A DNA stretch of 64,000 nt from Burkholderiales bacterium RIFOXYD12_FULL_59_19 (GCA_001771065.1 MESQ01000055.1:90598-154597), one strand, 5' to 3'; positions 1 through 9,088 are shown, counted from the stretch's first letter. A program made the numbers and translations. The notes: generated from the sequence alone by a model not told the origin.

Positions 1-142
1 AGGCGCACAAGCCATTATTCTGGGTTGCACCGAAATCGCCATGCTGATTCAGCCAGAAGAGTGTCAATTGCCTCTTTTTGACACCACGGCATTACACGCC
101 CGCAGCGCCGCACACTGGGCCATGTCAGCGCCCGGCCCATGA
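1..142 (+). CDS. Aspartate/glutamate racemase family protein, C-terminal end (partial)
   Basis: The window opens inside this gene; the frame starts at base 2 and 46 residues remain. The segment ILGCTEIAM carries the GCTE signature with the second catalytic cysteine of the Asp/Glu/hydantoin racemase superfamily, and the length after the motif fits the usual C-terminus. The stop overlaps the next start (ATGA at 139-142), so it is probably translated together with the exporter downstream. Substrate cannot be told from this piece. Confidence 0.75.
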   Translation, partial: GAQAIILGCTEIAMLIQPEECQLPLFDTTALHARSAAHWAMSAPGP

Positions 143-1074
143 CAGCCCTGAAGCGCGAAACCCTTGGTATGTGGCTGGGCGTGCTGGGGGTGGCCATCTT
201 TGCGGTGACACTGCCCATGACACGATTGGCCACGGGCACGGCCGAGGCACCACAACTCTCGCCCTGGTTTGTCACCTTTGGACGGGCCGCGCTAGCAGGA
301 GCGCTGTCGCTGGTGTTTCTGGCGGTAACCCGCTCTACTTTGCCCACCGCCACACAACACAAATCACTGGACATGGCGCTGATGGGCAACGCCATCGGCT
401 ACCCGCTGCTGCTAGGTTTTGCACTGCGCCAGGTCACATCTGGCCACGCCGCCGTGATCACTGCCCTGCTGCCACTGGCCACGGCAGCCATTGCCGCCTG
501 GGTGCTACACCAACGGGCGCGCCTGGGTTTTTGGATCTGCGCGGTGCTGGGCAGCGCGCTGGTGGTGTCGTTTTCGCTGCTGCGCACCCACCAACAGGGT
601 CACGGCTTTGGCTTTGAGTGGGCTGATTTGCTGCTGCTGGGCGCCGTGCTGGCCGCATCCACGGGCTACGTGTACGGTGCGCAGGTCACCCATGCGTTGG
701 GCGCCGAACGCGTCATTTGCTGGATCTGCGTGATGGCGCTACCGCTGACCGTGCCCGGTGCACTGCTCACCTGGCCAGCGCACAGCGTGGACCCATCAGC
801 CTGGCTGGGATTGGTCTATGTGGGTGTGTTTTCGATGTGGGCGGGCTTTTTTGCCTGGTACCGTGGCATGGCCATGGGCGGCGCCCTGAAAGTGAGCCAA
901 ACACAATTGCTGCAACCGTTCTTGAGCATCTTGGCCGCCGTTCCCATTTTGGGCGAACCCCTGGAATGGGTTACCCTAGGGTTTGCGCTGGCTGTCATGG
1001 CCACCGTGTTTTTGGGCAAGCGTTATTCTGCCCCTCTCCCAGTTGTTTACAGAACGTCAAAAAAATCCTCATGA
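139..1074 (+). CDS. DMT-family (EamA) transporter
   Basis: This 311-residue, strongly hydrophobic protein has the length and repeated five-helix layout of EamA drug/metabolite transporters; the second repeat contains the typical GVFSMWAGFFAWYRG segment. It would sit in the inner membrane and most likely export a small metabolite. It overlaps the racemase stop by 4 bases and the following aminotransferase start by 4 bases. The three genes therefore look like one unit handling an amino acid or related compound; the substrate is unknown. Confidence 0.85.
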   Translation: MTALKRETLGMWLGVLGVAIFAVTLPMTRLATGTAEAPQLSPWFVTFGRAALAGALSLVFLAVTRSTLPTATQHKSLDMALMGNAIGYPLLLGFALRQVTSGHAAVITALLPLATAAIAAWVLHQRARLGFWICAVLGSALVVSFSLLRTHQQGHGFGFEWADLLLLGAVLAASTGYVYGAQVTHALGAERVICWICVMALPLTVPGALLTWPAHSVDPSAWLGLVYVGVFSMWAGFFAWYRGMAMGGALKVSQTQLLQPFLSILAAVPILGEPLEWVTLGFALAVMATVFLGKRYSAPLPVVYRTSKKSS

Positions 1075-2276
1075 CCACCTCTACTTCCTCCTGGCATCTT
1101 GCGCGCCGCGCCGCGCGCATGAACCCCTCTGTGATCCGCGAAATCCTGAAAGTCACCGAAAAGCCGGGCATCATCAGTTTTGCCGGCGGCCTGCCCTCCA
1201 GCAAAACTTTTCCGGTGACCGAGTTCGAAGCCGCCTGCGCCAAAGTGCTCAAGGATGACCCGGCCGGTGCCCTGCAGTACGCCGCCAGCGAAGGCTACGG
1301 GCCGCTGCGCGAGATGGTGGCCCATAGGCTGCCCTGGAACGTCGACCCGGCACAAGTTCTGATCACCACCGGCTCACAGCAGGGGCTGGACCTGGTGGCC
1401 AAGGTCTTGATTGACGCGGACAGCAAAATTCTGGTCGAGTCGCCCACCTACCTGGGCGCGGTCATGGCCTTTATCCCGATGGAACCCAAGGTGGTGAGCG
1501 TGGCCAGTGACGAACACGGTGTGGACATCGCTGACCTGTCGCAAAAAGCCGACGATGCCCGTTTTCTTTACGTGCTGCCCAATTTTCAAAACCCCACGGG
1601 CAACACCATGTCCGAGAGCCGCCGGGGCGCTTTGAGCGAACTGGCAACCCAGCGCGGCTTGCCCTTGATTGAAGACAACCCCTACGGCGACTTGTGGTTC
1701 GATGTGCCGCCGCCCGCGCCCCTGACCGCACGCAACCCGGATGGCTGCATTTACCTGGGGTCGTTCTCCAAGGTGCTGGCCCCGGGCCTGCGCCTGGGCT
1801 TTGTGGTGGCGCCGAAAGCGGTTTATCCCAAACTGCTGCAAGCCAAGCAAGCCGCCGACCTGCACAGCCCCGGTTTTAACCAGCGCATGATTGCAGAAGT
1901 CATGAAAGACGGCTTTTTGGAGCGCCACGTGCCCACCATTCGCGCGCTGTACAAAGCCCAACGCGATGCCATGCTGGAGGCCCTGGCACACGAAATGCCA
2001 GCAGGCGACCCCGACAGCACCCTGACCTGGAACACCCCCGCAGGCGGCATGTTCTTGTGGGCACGCCTGCCCAAGGGCATGAGCGCGGTTGATTTGCTGC
2101 CCTTTGCCGTTGAACAAGGTGTGGCCTTTGTACCAGGCGCGCCGTTTTACGCCGACCATGGCGACGCGCGCACCCTGCGCCTCTCGTTCGTCACCCCCAG
2201 TGTGGATGAAATTCACCGCGGCGTAGCTTCGCTGGCCGTAGCGCTGAAAATTTATGCCGCCAGCCTGCAGGTGTGA
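1071..2276 (+). CDS. PLP-dependent aminotransferase, class I/II (2-aminoadipate/MocR-catalytic type)
   Basis: The protein has 401 residues from the ATG that overlaps the upstream stop. Fold type I marks are present: TGSQQGLDL (about 100-108) for cofactor phosphate binding, NPTG (174-177), EDNPYGDLWF from 201, and SFSKVLAPG with the likely Schiff-base Lys234. RLGF (241-244) supplies the carboxylate-binding region. The N-terminus (WHLARRAARMNPSVIRE) is that of the LysN/2-aminoadipate transaminase-like group. An open frame extends upstream to 717 but lies inside the transporter gene. Exact amino-acid specificity cannot be read. Confidence 0.88.
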   Translation: MTTSTSSWHLARRAARMNPSVIREILKVTEKPGIISFAGGLPSSKTFPVTEFEAACAKVLKDDPAGALQYAASEGYGPLREMVAHRLPWNVDPAQVLITTGSQQGLDLVAKVLIDADSKILVESPTYLGAVMAFIPMEPKVVSVASDEHGVDIADLSQKADDARFLYVLPNFQNPTGNTMSESRRGALSELATQRGLPLIEDNPYGDLWFDVPPPAPLTARNPDGCIYLGSFSKVLAPGLRLGFVVAPKAVYPKLLQAKQAADLHSPGFNQRMIAEVMKDGFLERHVPTIRALYKAQRDAMLEALAHEMPAGDPDSTLTWNTPAGGMFLWARLPKGMSAVDLLPFAVEQGVAFVPGAPFYADHGDARTLRLSFVTPSVDEIHRGVASLAVALKIYAASLQV

Positions 2277-2385
2277 GGTCATGAAAAACCAACCGGTGGC
2301 CTGCTGCGCCAGTGCGCGGCCAAGTCCTGCCCACGTATCGCCCCGGCGACAAGTGCATCCAGTCAATATCGCTTAAATTCAGGTC

Positions 2386-3057
2386 ATGGGCATTCTTTAC
2401 TTGGTCCGCCATGGACAAGCCTCGTTTGGCGCCGACGATTACGATCAATTGAGCGATTTGGGCTTGCGTCAGAGCGTGCAGCTAGGGCGCTACTTTGCCA
2501 GTAAAAACATGTCTTTTGATGCCGTACTTGGCGGCACCTTGCGCCGCCACAGCCAAACCCTGGACGGCATCAGGGAGGGCATGGGCCTGGCGACCCAACA
2601 CAGCCTGCAGTGGCCGGGCCTGAACGAATACGACAGCGACGCTGTGATTGCGGCCATACACCCCGAGCCGCTGGCGCGCGACACCACGCCCGAGAATTAC
2701 CGCCACCACTTTCGGCTGCTGCGCGCCGGATTGCTGCAATGGATGCTGGGCAACTCCCAGCCCCAGGGCATGCCGAGCTGGCAGACCTTTGGGCAACAGG
2801 TGGTGGCAGTGCTTGACCATGTGCGGCGCAGCCAGGCCGAACGTGTGCTGCTGGTGTCAAGCGGTGGCCCGATTGCCAGCGCCATCGGCCATGTGCTGGG
2901 TACGCCGCCCGAGGCCACGGTCGAGCTCAACATGCGGCTGCGCAACACGGCCATCACCGAATTTTCCTTTGGACCCAAGCGCCACACACTCCTGACCTAC
3001 AACACGCTGCCGCATCTGGAACACCTTGATTTTGCGCAATGGGTAAGCCACGCCTAG
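2386..3057 (+). CDS. Histidine phosphatase (phosphoglycerate mutase-like) family protein
   Basis: A 223-residue protein with the family's N-terminal LVRHGQASFG motif (phospho-accepting His9) and the LRRHSQTLDGI helix. The conserved second histidine normally found in a VSHGG motif is replaced by serine: the sequence reads LLVSSGGPIAS around 156-165. Related beta-proteobacterial proteins seem to share this from memory. It could be a phosphatase with a shifted acid/base, or a non-catalytic binder. It stands alone, 109 bases after the aminotransferase. Confidence 0.8.
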   Translation: MGILYLVRHGQASFGADDYDQLSDLGLRQSVQLGRYFASKNMSFDAVLGGTLRRHSQTLDGIREGMGLATQHSLQWPGLNEYDSDAVIAAIHPEPLARDTTPENYRHHFRLLRAGLLQWMLGNSQPQGMPSWQTFGQQVVAVLDHVRRSQAERVLLVSSGGPIASAIGHVLGTPPEATVELNMRLRNTAITEFSFGPKRHTLLTYNTLPHLEHLDFAQWVSHA

Positions 3058-3064
3058 GCGCATG

Positions 3065-6000
3065 TCAGGATGCGGCGCTGGCGCCTGCCGAACCCCACAT
3101 CGGTTTCATCTGCCAGTGCTGCAGCCACTGCGGAAAATCATGCGCGGGCATGGGGCGCGCAATGGCATACCCCTGACCCAACTCACAGCCCATTTGCAAC
3201 AGCAAATGGCCATGCGCCTCGGTCTCGACGCCTTCGGCGATGACCCTGCGCTTGAAGGCTGCCGCCAAGCCGATCACCCCCTGCAAAATGGCCAGGTCAT
3301 CCGGATCATCAAGCATGTCGCGCACAAAGCTCTGGTCTATCTTGAGCAGACTAACACCCAAATGTTTGAGGTAGCTCAGTGACGAGTAGCCCGTGCCAAA
3401 GTCGTCCAGCGCAAACAAAACACCGATCCGGTGACAGTCTTCAATCACTTGCGAGACGCCCGCCAAATCATTGAGGGCGCTGGTTTCGAGTATCTCAACC
3501 TCCAGCTGCGCTGGCCGGACCTGCGGGTGTGCGGCCAGCAAGTCCTGCAGGTACGCGGCAAAATTGCCTTGCTGGAGTTGCCGGGCGCCCACATTGACGC
3601 TGACGTTGAAGCGCTCCGACAGGGCCAAGTCTTCATTTTGCCAGTGTTCAATCTGGCTTAAAGCGGTATCGATCACCCATTCGCCCATCGCCACCGCCAG
3701 CGCATGCTCCTCAATGACAGGCAAAAACAAGGCGGGTGCCAGCAAGCCCTTGTCAGGGTGTTGCCAACGAATCAAGGCTTCAACCCCGATCACGGCACCC
3801 GTGCGCATATTGACTTTGGGTTGGTAATAAAGCACAAACTCGTTGGCGACCAACGCGTTGCGAATGCTCTCCAGGCTCTCAAAATGACCCCGCGTCGTAC
3901 GGTCTTGTTCAGCATCGAAGAAGTGAAAACGGTTTTTCCCTGCAAGTTTGGCCTGGTACATGGCCTGGTCGGCCTGGCGCAGCAATTGGTCGGCTTCCAA
4001 GGCTTCGGTCTGTGGGTAAAAGGTGACCCCCAGGCTGGCAGAAATTTGCAACGAAAACTCGGCCAGTTGCACCGTCTCGGCGGCCGCTGTGAGCAGGCGA
4101 TTGAGCAGAGGCACCGCTGCTTGACTGTCGTCCAGGTCAATCAACACGGCCACAAATTCGTCGCCACCGATACGTGCCAGGGTATCGCCTTCGCGTAGCG
4201 CCAGTTTCATGCGGGTGGCCACGTGCCTGAGTAAATGGTCGCCAAGCGCATGGCCATGGCGGTCATTGATGCTTTTGAAACCGTCCAGGTCAAGATAAAC
4301 CACCGCCAGTTGCTGGCAACGCCGGACACTCTGGGTCATGGCCAGGTGCAGCCGGTCTGCCAATAACACCCGATTCGGCAGCCCGGTTAACACGTCATAG
4401 TGGGCGATGTGCTCCAGCTCTTTTTCATGCTCTTTGATGGCGGTAATGTCCGAAAACAAGGCCACATAATTCTTGAACTGTCCCTGGTGATCTGGAACGG
4501 CCGAAATATTGAGCATTTCGGCATACACCTCACCATTTTTGCGCCGGTTCCAGATTTCACCGTACCACTGACCGTCACAGCTCAGGGCAGCCCACATGGT
4601 TTGATAAAAATCCAGCGACTGTTGGCCCGAACTCAAAATGCGGGGGGTTTGCCCCAGCGCCTCGTCACGCGAATAGCCGGTGATGCGGGAAAAGGATTCG
4701 TTGACATCAATGATGACGCCAGCAGCATCGGTGATCAAGATGCCCTCGCGGGCGTGGGTGAAAACATTGGCCGTCAACAGCAGCCTTTCGTGGGCATTTT
4801 TGCTCTCGGTAATGTCCTCTGAGATACCCAACAGGTATTTCATGCGGCCATCACCACCGCGAATGCCCACCTTGCGTGTGTGCAAAAACCGTAACCCTTT
4901 GCGGGCCGTCTGGATCGGCTCCAGCGGGGTGTCCTGCACGCCCATGCCACCGTCCAGAACCTCCCGGTCTTTGCGTATGAAGTCATCAGCCTGCCCGGGC
5001 GGGAAAAAGTCCATATCGCTTTTGCCGATCAGGTCGTCGCGGCCATAACCCAGCAAATCTTCACCCGCACGGTTCAACAGCACAAAACGCAAGCTGCTCG
5101 CTTCCTTCAAGAAGATCATCAGCGGCGCGTTTTCCACAATGGCCTCGGTCAGCGCCTTGGCTTCCATCAGTGCCTGCTCGGTCCGCTTGCGCTCGGCGAT
5201 GTCACGCAAAAAAACCACCAGGCGCCCGGTCTCAACCGCGTGGTGTTGAGCACTGACTTCAACGTCAAACACCTTGCCGTCTTTGGCACGGTGCTGCGTT
5301 TCAAAACGATCCGAGCCCAATATCACGATCCTTTGAATGTGCGCAGGGCTCAGCTTGTCGGACGCCTTTGCTTCAAGCTGGCTGATGTGCATGCTCAACA
5401 ACTCGCCAACGGTATAACCACTCATGCGCGCATAGGCCTGATTGACTTCAAGCAAACGTCCTTGCAGATCTGACAGCCAGAAGCCGTCCATGGCGGCCTG
5501 CAAGATGCTGCGGTGCCGGTGTTCGCTTTTGCGCAAGGCAGCCACGGTTTCGGCCACAGCGTCCTGACTCGACAGCATTTTGCCAAGCAACAAGGTGAGC
5601 AGCGGAAAAGCCAGCATGATCGGCAGACCCAGGCTTTGCAGCGTCTGCCACCCCAACGGGGCTGGCAAGGTAACCATCAGCAACAACTCGGTGATGTGCA
5701 CCACAAGACCAAGCAACAGCAACTGGTGCAACCGAATTGCAAGCTTGGGCTGACGCCAGCGCCGGTAAAAATACCAGCCCCATGTGGCGGCGGAAACGAT
5801 GACCAGCACGCCCATGGTGGCGCCGGCACCGCCCAGAGCCAGACGGTACACCAGCGCCAGGGAAGCCGCTATGCCAGCCGCCAAGGGGCCAAAAAACAAG
5901 CCGCACAGGCTCAGCGTGACCGTGCGCGGGTCAAAAATCAGGCCCGGCCCCAACGCCATCGGCGCCACCATGTTGACCAGGGTGGCAGCACCAAACAGCA

Positions 6001-6121
6001 GACCTTGCAAAATCGCCTGCCGCGAGGAAGATTCTTGACTGCGCGTGATCAAACCCGAGGTCAGCACCATGGCCACCAGAATGGCCATGTTGTAGGTCAG
6101 CTCAAGGGCGACAGACAACAT
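3065..6121 (-). CDS. Membrane sensor GGDEF/EAL protein with 5TM-LYT input and three PAS domains
   Basis: The protein has 1018 residues. Residues about 10-185 are hydrophobic and resemble the 5TMR-LYT sensor (MVAPMALGPGLIFDPRTV). Three PAS modules follow at about 200-315, 325-440 and 450-565. The GGDEF domain (about 575-735) has an intact GGDEF at 652-656 and an intact RxxD product-inhibition site (REGD 643-646). The EAL domain (about 745-1005) keeps EAL at 781-783, the DDFGTGYSS loop near 906 and EGVET near 963. Both making and breaking of c-di-GMP are chemically possible. Monocistronic, ending 8 bases from the convergent phosphatase gene. Confidence 0.92.
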   Translation of the reverse strand: MLSVALELTYNMAILVAMVLTSGLITRSQESSSRQAILQGLLFGAATLVNMVAPMALGPGLIFDPRTVTLSLCGLFFGPLAAGIAASLALVYRLALGGAGATMGVLVIVSAATWGWYFYRRWRQPKLAIRLHQLLLLGLVVHITELLLMVTLPAPLGWQTLQSLGLPIMLAFPLLTLLLGKMLSSQDAVAETVAALRKSEHRHRSILQAAMDGFWLSDLQGRLLEVNQAYARMSGYTVGELLSMHISQLEAKASDKLSPAHIQRIVILGSDRFETQHRAKDGKVFDVEVSAQHHAVETGRLVVFLRDIAERKRTEQALMEAKALTEAIVENAPLMIFLKEASSLRFVLLNRAGEDLLGYGRDDLIGKSDMDFFPPGQADDFIRKDREVLDGGMGVQDTPLEPIQTARKGLRFLHTRKVGIRGGDGRMKYLLGISEDITESKNAHERLLLTANVFTHAREGILITDAAGVIIDVNESFSRITGYSRDEALGQTPRILSSGQQSLDFYQTMWAALSCDGQWYGEIWNRRKNGEVYAEMLNISAVPDHQGQFKNYVALFSDITAIKEHEKELEHIAHYDVLTGLPNRVLLADRLHLAMTQSVRRCQQLAVVYLDLDGFKSINDRHGHALGDHLLRHVATRMKLALREGDTLARIGGDEFVAVLIDLDDSQAAVPLLNRLLTAAAETVQLAEFSLQISASLGVTFYPQTEALEADQLLRQADQAMYQAKLAGKNRFHFFDAEQDRTTRGHFESLESIRNALVANEFVLYYQPKVNMRTGAVIGVEALIRWQHPDKGLLAPALFLPVIEEHALAVAMGEWVIDTALSQIEHWQNEDLALSERFNVSVNVGARQLQQGNFAAYLQDLLAAHPQVRPAQLEVEILETSALNDLAGVSQVIEDCHRIGVLFALDDFGTGYSSLSYLKHLGVSLLKIDQSFVRDMLDDPDDLAILQGVIGLAAAFKRRVIAEGVETEAHGHLLLQMGCELGQGYAIARPMPAHDFPQWLQHWQMKPMWGSAGASAAS

Positions 6122-6173
6122 GGTTTGACCTTGTCAAGATTTGGAATTGACGGTCATTCTATGCTGCGTAGGC

Positions 6174-6199
6174 AAAAAAAAGCACCCGAAGGTGCCTTT
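6174..6199 (-). terminator. Rho-independent terminator of the phasin gene
   Basis: Read on the minus strand, a GC stem (GGCACC with GGTGC, extended by A-U pairs) closes a UUCG tetraloop and is followed by eight U residues. It begins about 25 bases after the phasin stop. Confidence 0.9.
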
Positions 6200-6224
6200 C
6201 AGACTGCCTGCGGGCAGCAGGGAA

Positions 6225-6770
6225 TTAAGCCTTTTGGGTCACTGCTGCGGCGGCGCTCAGCGCTTGTTCGGTCACGGCAGCGATGTTGCTTTCAGCCACA
6301 GCCAGGGCCTTTTTAGCCGAGCTTTGGGCGGAATCAATGGCAGTCTGACTAGAAGCCAAAGCGCTCTTGAACACAGCCACAGCCGACTCGGTACCGGCTG
6401 GTGCATTTTTGGCCACATTTTCAACCACCTGGTTAAACGCTTTTTGTGCATCAGCAGCCTTGCCTTCAAAGGCTTTGCTGAATTCAGCACCGGTTTCCAC
6501 CGCGATGCCGTACACATGACGGCTGTAAGCCACCGATTTTTCAACCATGGGAGCCACCAAGCTGGTTTGCAAAGCCAGGGCTTGCTGCAGGTCTTTGGCA
6601 GCCAGGGCAGCCTGGGCGTGGCTGAAAGATTCAGTCATCAAGGCCTTAGCGGCAGCCATGTTCAACTCCACCAGCTTTTCCAGGCCAGCGAACGATTTGG
6701 TGGCGAGGGCCTTGGTGGTGTCAAAGGCGGCTTGGTTGGTCGCAGTGATTTGGTCAGCGGTGATAAACAT
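6225..6770 (-). CDS. phaP: Phasin family protein (polyhydroxyalkanoate granule coat)
   Basis: A 181-residue, alanine-rich, helical, amphipathic protein without signal peptide. It begins MFITADQITATNQAAFDTT and has the phasin pattern of FAGLEKLVELNMAAAKAL and TESFSHAQAAL. Phasins coat the surface of PHB granules and control their number and size. The gene is monocistronic, with its own terminator and two upstream dyads resembling PhaR operators. This fits the known scheme in which free PhaR represses phaP and leaves it when granules form. The symbol is given at family level; several paralogues may exist. Confidence 0.9.
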   Translation of the reverse strand: MFITADQITATNQAAFDTTKALATKSFAGLEKLVELNMAAAKALMTESFSHAQAALAAKDLQQALALQTSLVAPMVEKSVAYSRHVYGIAVETGAEFSKAFEGKAADAQKAFNQVVENVAKNAPAGTESAVAVFKSALASSQTAIDSAQSSAKKALAVAESNIAAVTEQALSAAAAVTQKA

Positions 6771-6824
6771 GTGAGTTCCTTTGAAAGGGGTTGATTGCGT
6801 TGAAACGTCCGGGTGAGCGGCTTA

Positions 6825-6839
6825 TGTTGCAGTGCAGCA
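6825..6839. promoter_or_regulatory. PhaR-like operator, proximal copy
   Basis: The 15-base dyad TGTTGCAGTGCAGCA lies about 55 bases upstream of the phasin start. It matches, with one base difference, a second copy at 6884-6898. TGC-rich dyads of this type are bound by PhaR repressors in other PHB producers; binding here is inferred. Confidence 0.6.
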
Positions 6840-6883
6840 TGGGTTGAATTATAGGGAAAACCCGCAACCTCGCAAGTCTTTTT

Positions 6884-6898
6884 TGTTGCACTGCAGCA
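6884..6898. promoter_or_regulatory. PhaR-like operator, distal copy
   Basis: TGTTGCACTGCAGCA, followed by an A run, lies 59 bases from the equivalent position of the first copy (about 5.6 helical turns). It sits between the phasin and the DMT transporter gene, which ends at 6945 on the same strand. Confidence 0.6.
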
Positions 6899-6944
6899 AA
6901 AAAATTAGAGGTACGCCTCTAAGCGAAACAATCCAGCCGCAGAC

Positions 6945-7841
6945 TCAGCGCCACAAAATCAGTGCCGTCCCCACCACCGTCAACACCGCCCCCAGCCAGG
7001 CCCCTGGCGCAGGCGCACGCTTGAGTTGCAGCCATAACAACGGCAGCACCAGGATAGGCGACACCGACGACAAAATGGCAACCATGCCAATATCGCCCTT
7101 TTCCAGCGCCAGCAGTACCAGCGTCATGCCAATTCCCATGGCAATAAAACCATTGAGCCCGGTTTGCGCCAGCACCCGCAGCGTGGGCGGCTGGCTGGCA
7201 CGCGCCGCCTGAAAACCCGCCAACAGCAACATTGCGTGCGCGGCCGTGGCCACCGTGACCCGCACCGCCGAGGCCATGATCGGGTCCACCTGCTGCGCCA
7301 TCACCGGCTTGGCAATCAGGGAGCCCACGGCCTGGCACAAAGCCGCCAGCAAAGCCAACGCCACACCCAACCCCACATGGCCATGGTCAAGCTCCCAGTC
7401 ATGGGTTTCGCCCTTGTGGCGGCCCAATAAAATGGCCAGCATCACCCCAACCAGGGTCAGCACGCCACCCAACAGGGCCTGCAAACTCATGCGCTCATCG
7501 AGCAGCGCAAAACCCAGCGCCGCACTGAAGGCGGCGTGGGTGGCAAAGAGCACCCCCGCACGGCGTGGCCCAAGCCGGTTGATGGCCGAGAACAGGGCGG
7601 TGTCACCAACAAAGATACCAATCAGGCCACTGATGGCCATGACACCCCAGGCATGGCCGTCGAAGCTGTGCCAGCTGCCCTGAACGGCAACCACCGACCA
7701 CAACATCACGGCCACCATCGCCATGCGCCAGCGGGTGAAGGCAAAAGCCCCCAGATGGCGCGCCGGCGTGACCGACATCACGCTGCCCACCGCCCAGCAG
7801 GCAGCAGCCCCCAGGGCCAACAGGTCGTAAGGGGCCATCAA
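6945..7841 (-). CDS. DMT-family (EamA) transporter
   Basis: A 298-residue membrane protein with two EamA repeats of about five helices each. Signature-like stretches include GLIGIFVGDTALFSAINRLGP in the first repeat and LSSVSPILVLPLLW in the second. Its start overlaps the stop of the creatininase-family gene by 4 bases (ATGA at 7838-7841), so the two are co-translated. Substrate unknown; unrelated in close sequence to the transporter at 139-1074. Confidence 0.85.
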   Translation of the reverse strand: MMAPYDLLALGAAACWAVGSVMSVTPARHLGAFAFTRWRMAMVAVMLWSVVAVQGSWHSFDGHAWGVMAISGLIGIFVGDTALFSAINRLGPRRAGVLFATHAAFSAALGFALLDERMSLQALLGGVLTLVGVMLAILLGRHKGETHDWELDHGHVGLGVALALLAALCQAVGSLIAKPVMAQQVDPIMASAVRVTVATAAHAMLLLAGFQAARASQPPTLRVLAQTGLNGFIAMGIGMTLVLLALEKGDIGMVAILSSVSPILVLPLLWLQLKRAPAPGAWLGAVLTVVGTALILWR

Positions 7842-8683
7842 CCGAACGCGGGTCGTGCCGTCAAGGTATCGGCGGGCAGGTGATCCACTTCAACCAGCAG
7901 CCTGGCCAGCGCCAACCCGGCGGCATCGATGAGGGCCTGCCCCTTTTCAGCCGTGGCATTGGCCGCGTCACCCACCGCCCCGGCCGGGTTGTAGTCTTGG
8001 CTCTGCCAGCCCAGCTTGGCGCTTTTGCCGTTGCCCAGAATCTCAAAACAACTGGCGCGCGTCTGCGCCGCAGAGGTGAAGTTGCGCGCCTGCGCCATGT
8101 CCACCCGGGCCGGATCCAGCGCCAGCACCATCGAGGTTTCGATGTCGCCACCATGGATACCGAAGCGATGCTCCTCGGCACTGAACAAGGCATTAACATC
8201 CTGGCCCTGCGCGTCCGTCAGCGGCAAATTAAACCAGCTCACGCTGTACACCAACATGTCCAGGCGCGCGCGCAGGTCACGCGCCACCAGGTCCATCACA
8301 CTGACATTGCCACCGTGGCTATTGAACAGCACCAGCTTGGTGATGCCGGTGGCTGCCACCGACTCAGCCATGTCGGTCCAGAGTCGCAAAATGGTTTCGT
8401 TCTTCAGGGTCAGCGTACCGGGAAAACGCGCGTGCTCCGGGCTCAGGCCGACCGCTTGCGTCGGCAAAAAAAGCACCGGCAACTCATCCGGCAAATGGTC
8501 CAACGATGCCGCCACAATGCCGTCGACCAGCACGGTGTCAACACTCAGCGGCAGGTGCGGGCCATGCTGCTCGGTCGCCGCCACCGGCAACACGGCGATG
8601 GTGCGCGCAGCCAAGCCACAAGAATGCAAGTGCGCAAAGTCAAGCGTGGTCCAGTCAGCCCAAAAGCGCGAGGAGCTAGCCAT
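7838..8683 (-). CDS. Creatininase family amidohydrolase
   Basis: A 281-residue protein with the metal-site motifs of the creatininase/MftE/FAPy-deformylase superfamily: AATEQHGPHLPL followed by SVDT, FNSHGGN, and GIHGGDIETS. The family hydrolyses cyclic or linear amide bonds with a dinuclear metal centre; members include creatininase and ArfB, so the substrate is open. It is the first gene of a two-gene unit with the DMT transporter, 8 bases from the yjdM-like gene's stop. Confidence 0.85.
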   Translation of the reverse strand: MASSSRFWADWTTLDFAHLHSCGLAARTIAVLPVAATEQHGPHLPLSVDTVLVDGIVAASLDHLPDELPVLFLPTQAVGLSPEHARFPGTLTLKNETILRLWTDMAESVAATGITKLVLFNSHGGNVSVMDLVARDLRARLDMLVYSVSWFNLPLTDAQGQDVNALFSAEEHRFGIHGGDIETSMVLALDPARVDMAQARNFTSAAQTRASCFEILGNGKSAKLGWQSQDYNPAGAVGDAANATAEKGQALIDAAGLALARLLVEVDHLPADTLTARPAFG

Positions 8684-8691
8684 GGCAGGGT

Positions 8692-9039
8692 TCAGGCTTT
8701 CTTCATGAACTCGGCCTTGAGCATGAACGCGCCCTGGTCGGTTTTGCAGTCAACCTCATGGTCACCCGCACCTTCGGGCAAACGGATGCCCTTGATCTTG
8801 GTACCCTTTTTCAGCACGATGGACGAACCCTTGACCTTCAGGTCCTTGATCAGGATCACCGTGTCACCATCGGCCAGCGGGTTGCCATTGGCGTCCTTGA
8901 CCGGGCCACTGGCATCGTCACCGGCCTCGGTTGCCGCAGCCTGGGGCCACTCAAAACCGCAATCTGGACACACATAGTTGTCACCGTCCGGGTAAGTGTT
9001 TTCAAGAGTGCATTGGGGGCAGGCGGGCAAATTGGACAT
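8692..9039 (-). CDS. yjdM: Zinc ribbon protein YjdM/PhnA family
   Basis: A 115-residue protein: an N-terminal zinc ribbon (CPQC then CPDC, within the first 30 residues) followed by the conserved GDTVILIKDLKVKG and KGTKIKGIRL segments of the YjdM family. In E. coli the gene was named phnA, but a role in phosphonate use is not established. ATG at 9039 is chosen because it gives the family's MSNLPxCPxC start; a TTG at 9054 would add five residues. Probably heads the unit with the creatininase-like gene and exporter. Confidence 0.85.
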   Translation of the reverse strand: MSNLPACPQCTLENTYPDGDNYVCPDCGFEWPQAAATEAGDDASGPVKDANGNPLADGDTVILIKDLKVKGSSIVLKKGTKIKGIRLPEGAGDHEVDCKTDQGAFMLKAEFMKKA

Positions 9040-9088
9040 GGTAATTGAAGGCAAAGAAACAGATTGTAGAGGTCGCTATCATCCCCGC

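Noticed and set aside
1374..2366. Open frame of 330 codons on the minus strand
   Set aside because: Antisense to a clear aminotransferase; no domain.
6125..6137. Palindrome TTGAC-CTT-GTCAA next to the GGDEF/EAL start as an FNR box
   Set aside because: The spacer is three bases rather than four, so it does not fit the FNR geometry.
7880..8977. Open frame of 365 codons on the plus strand
   Set aside because: Antisense to the creatininase and yjdM genes; shadow of their codon bias.
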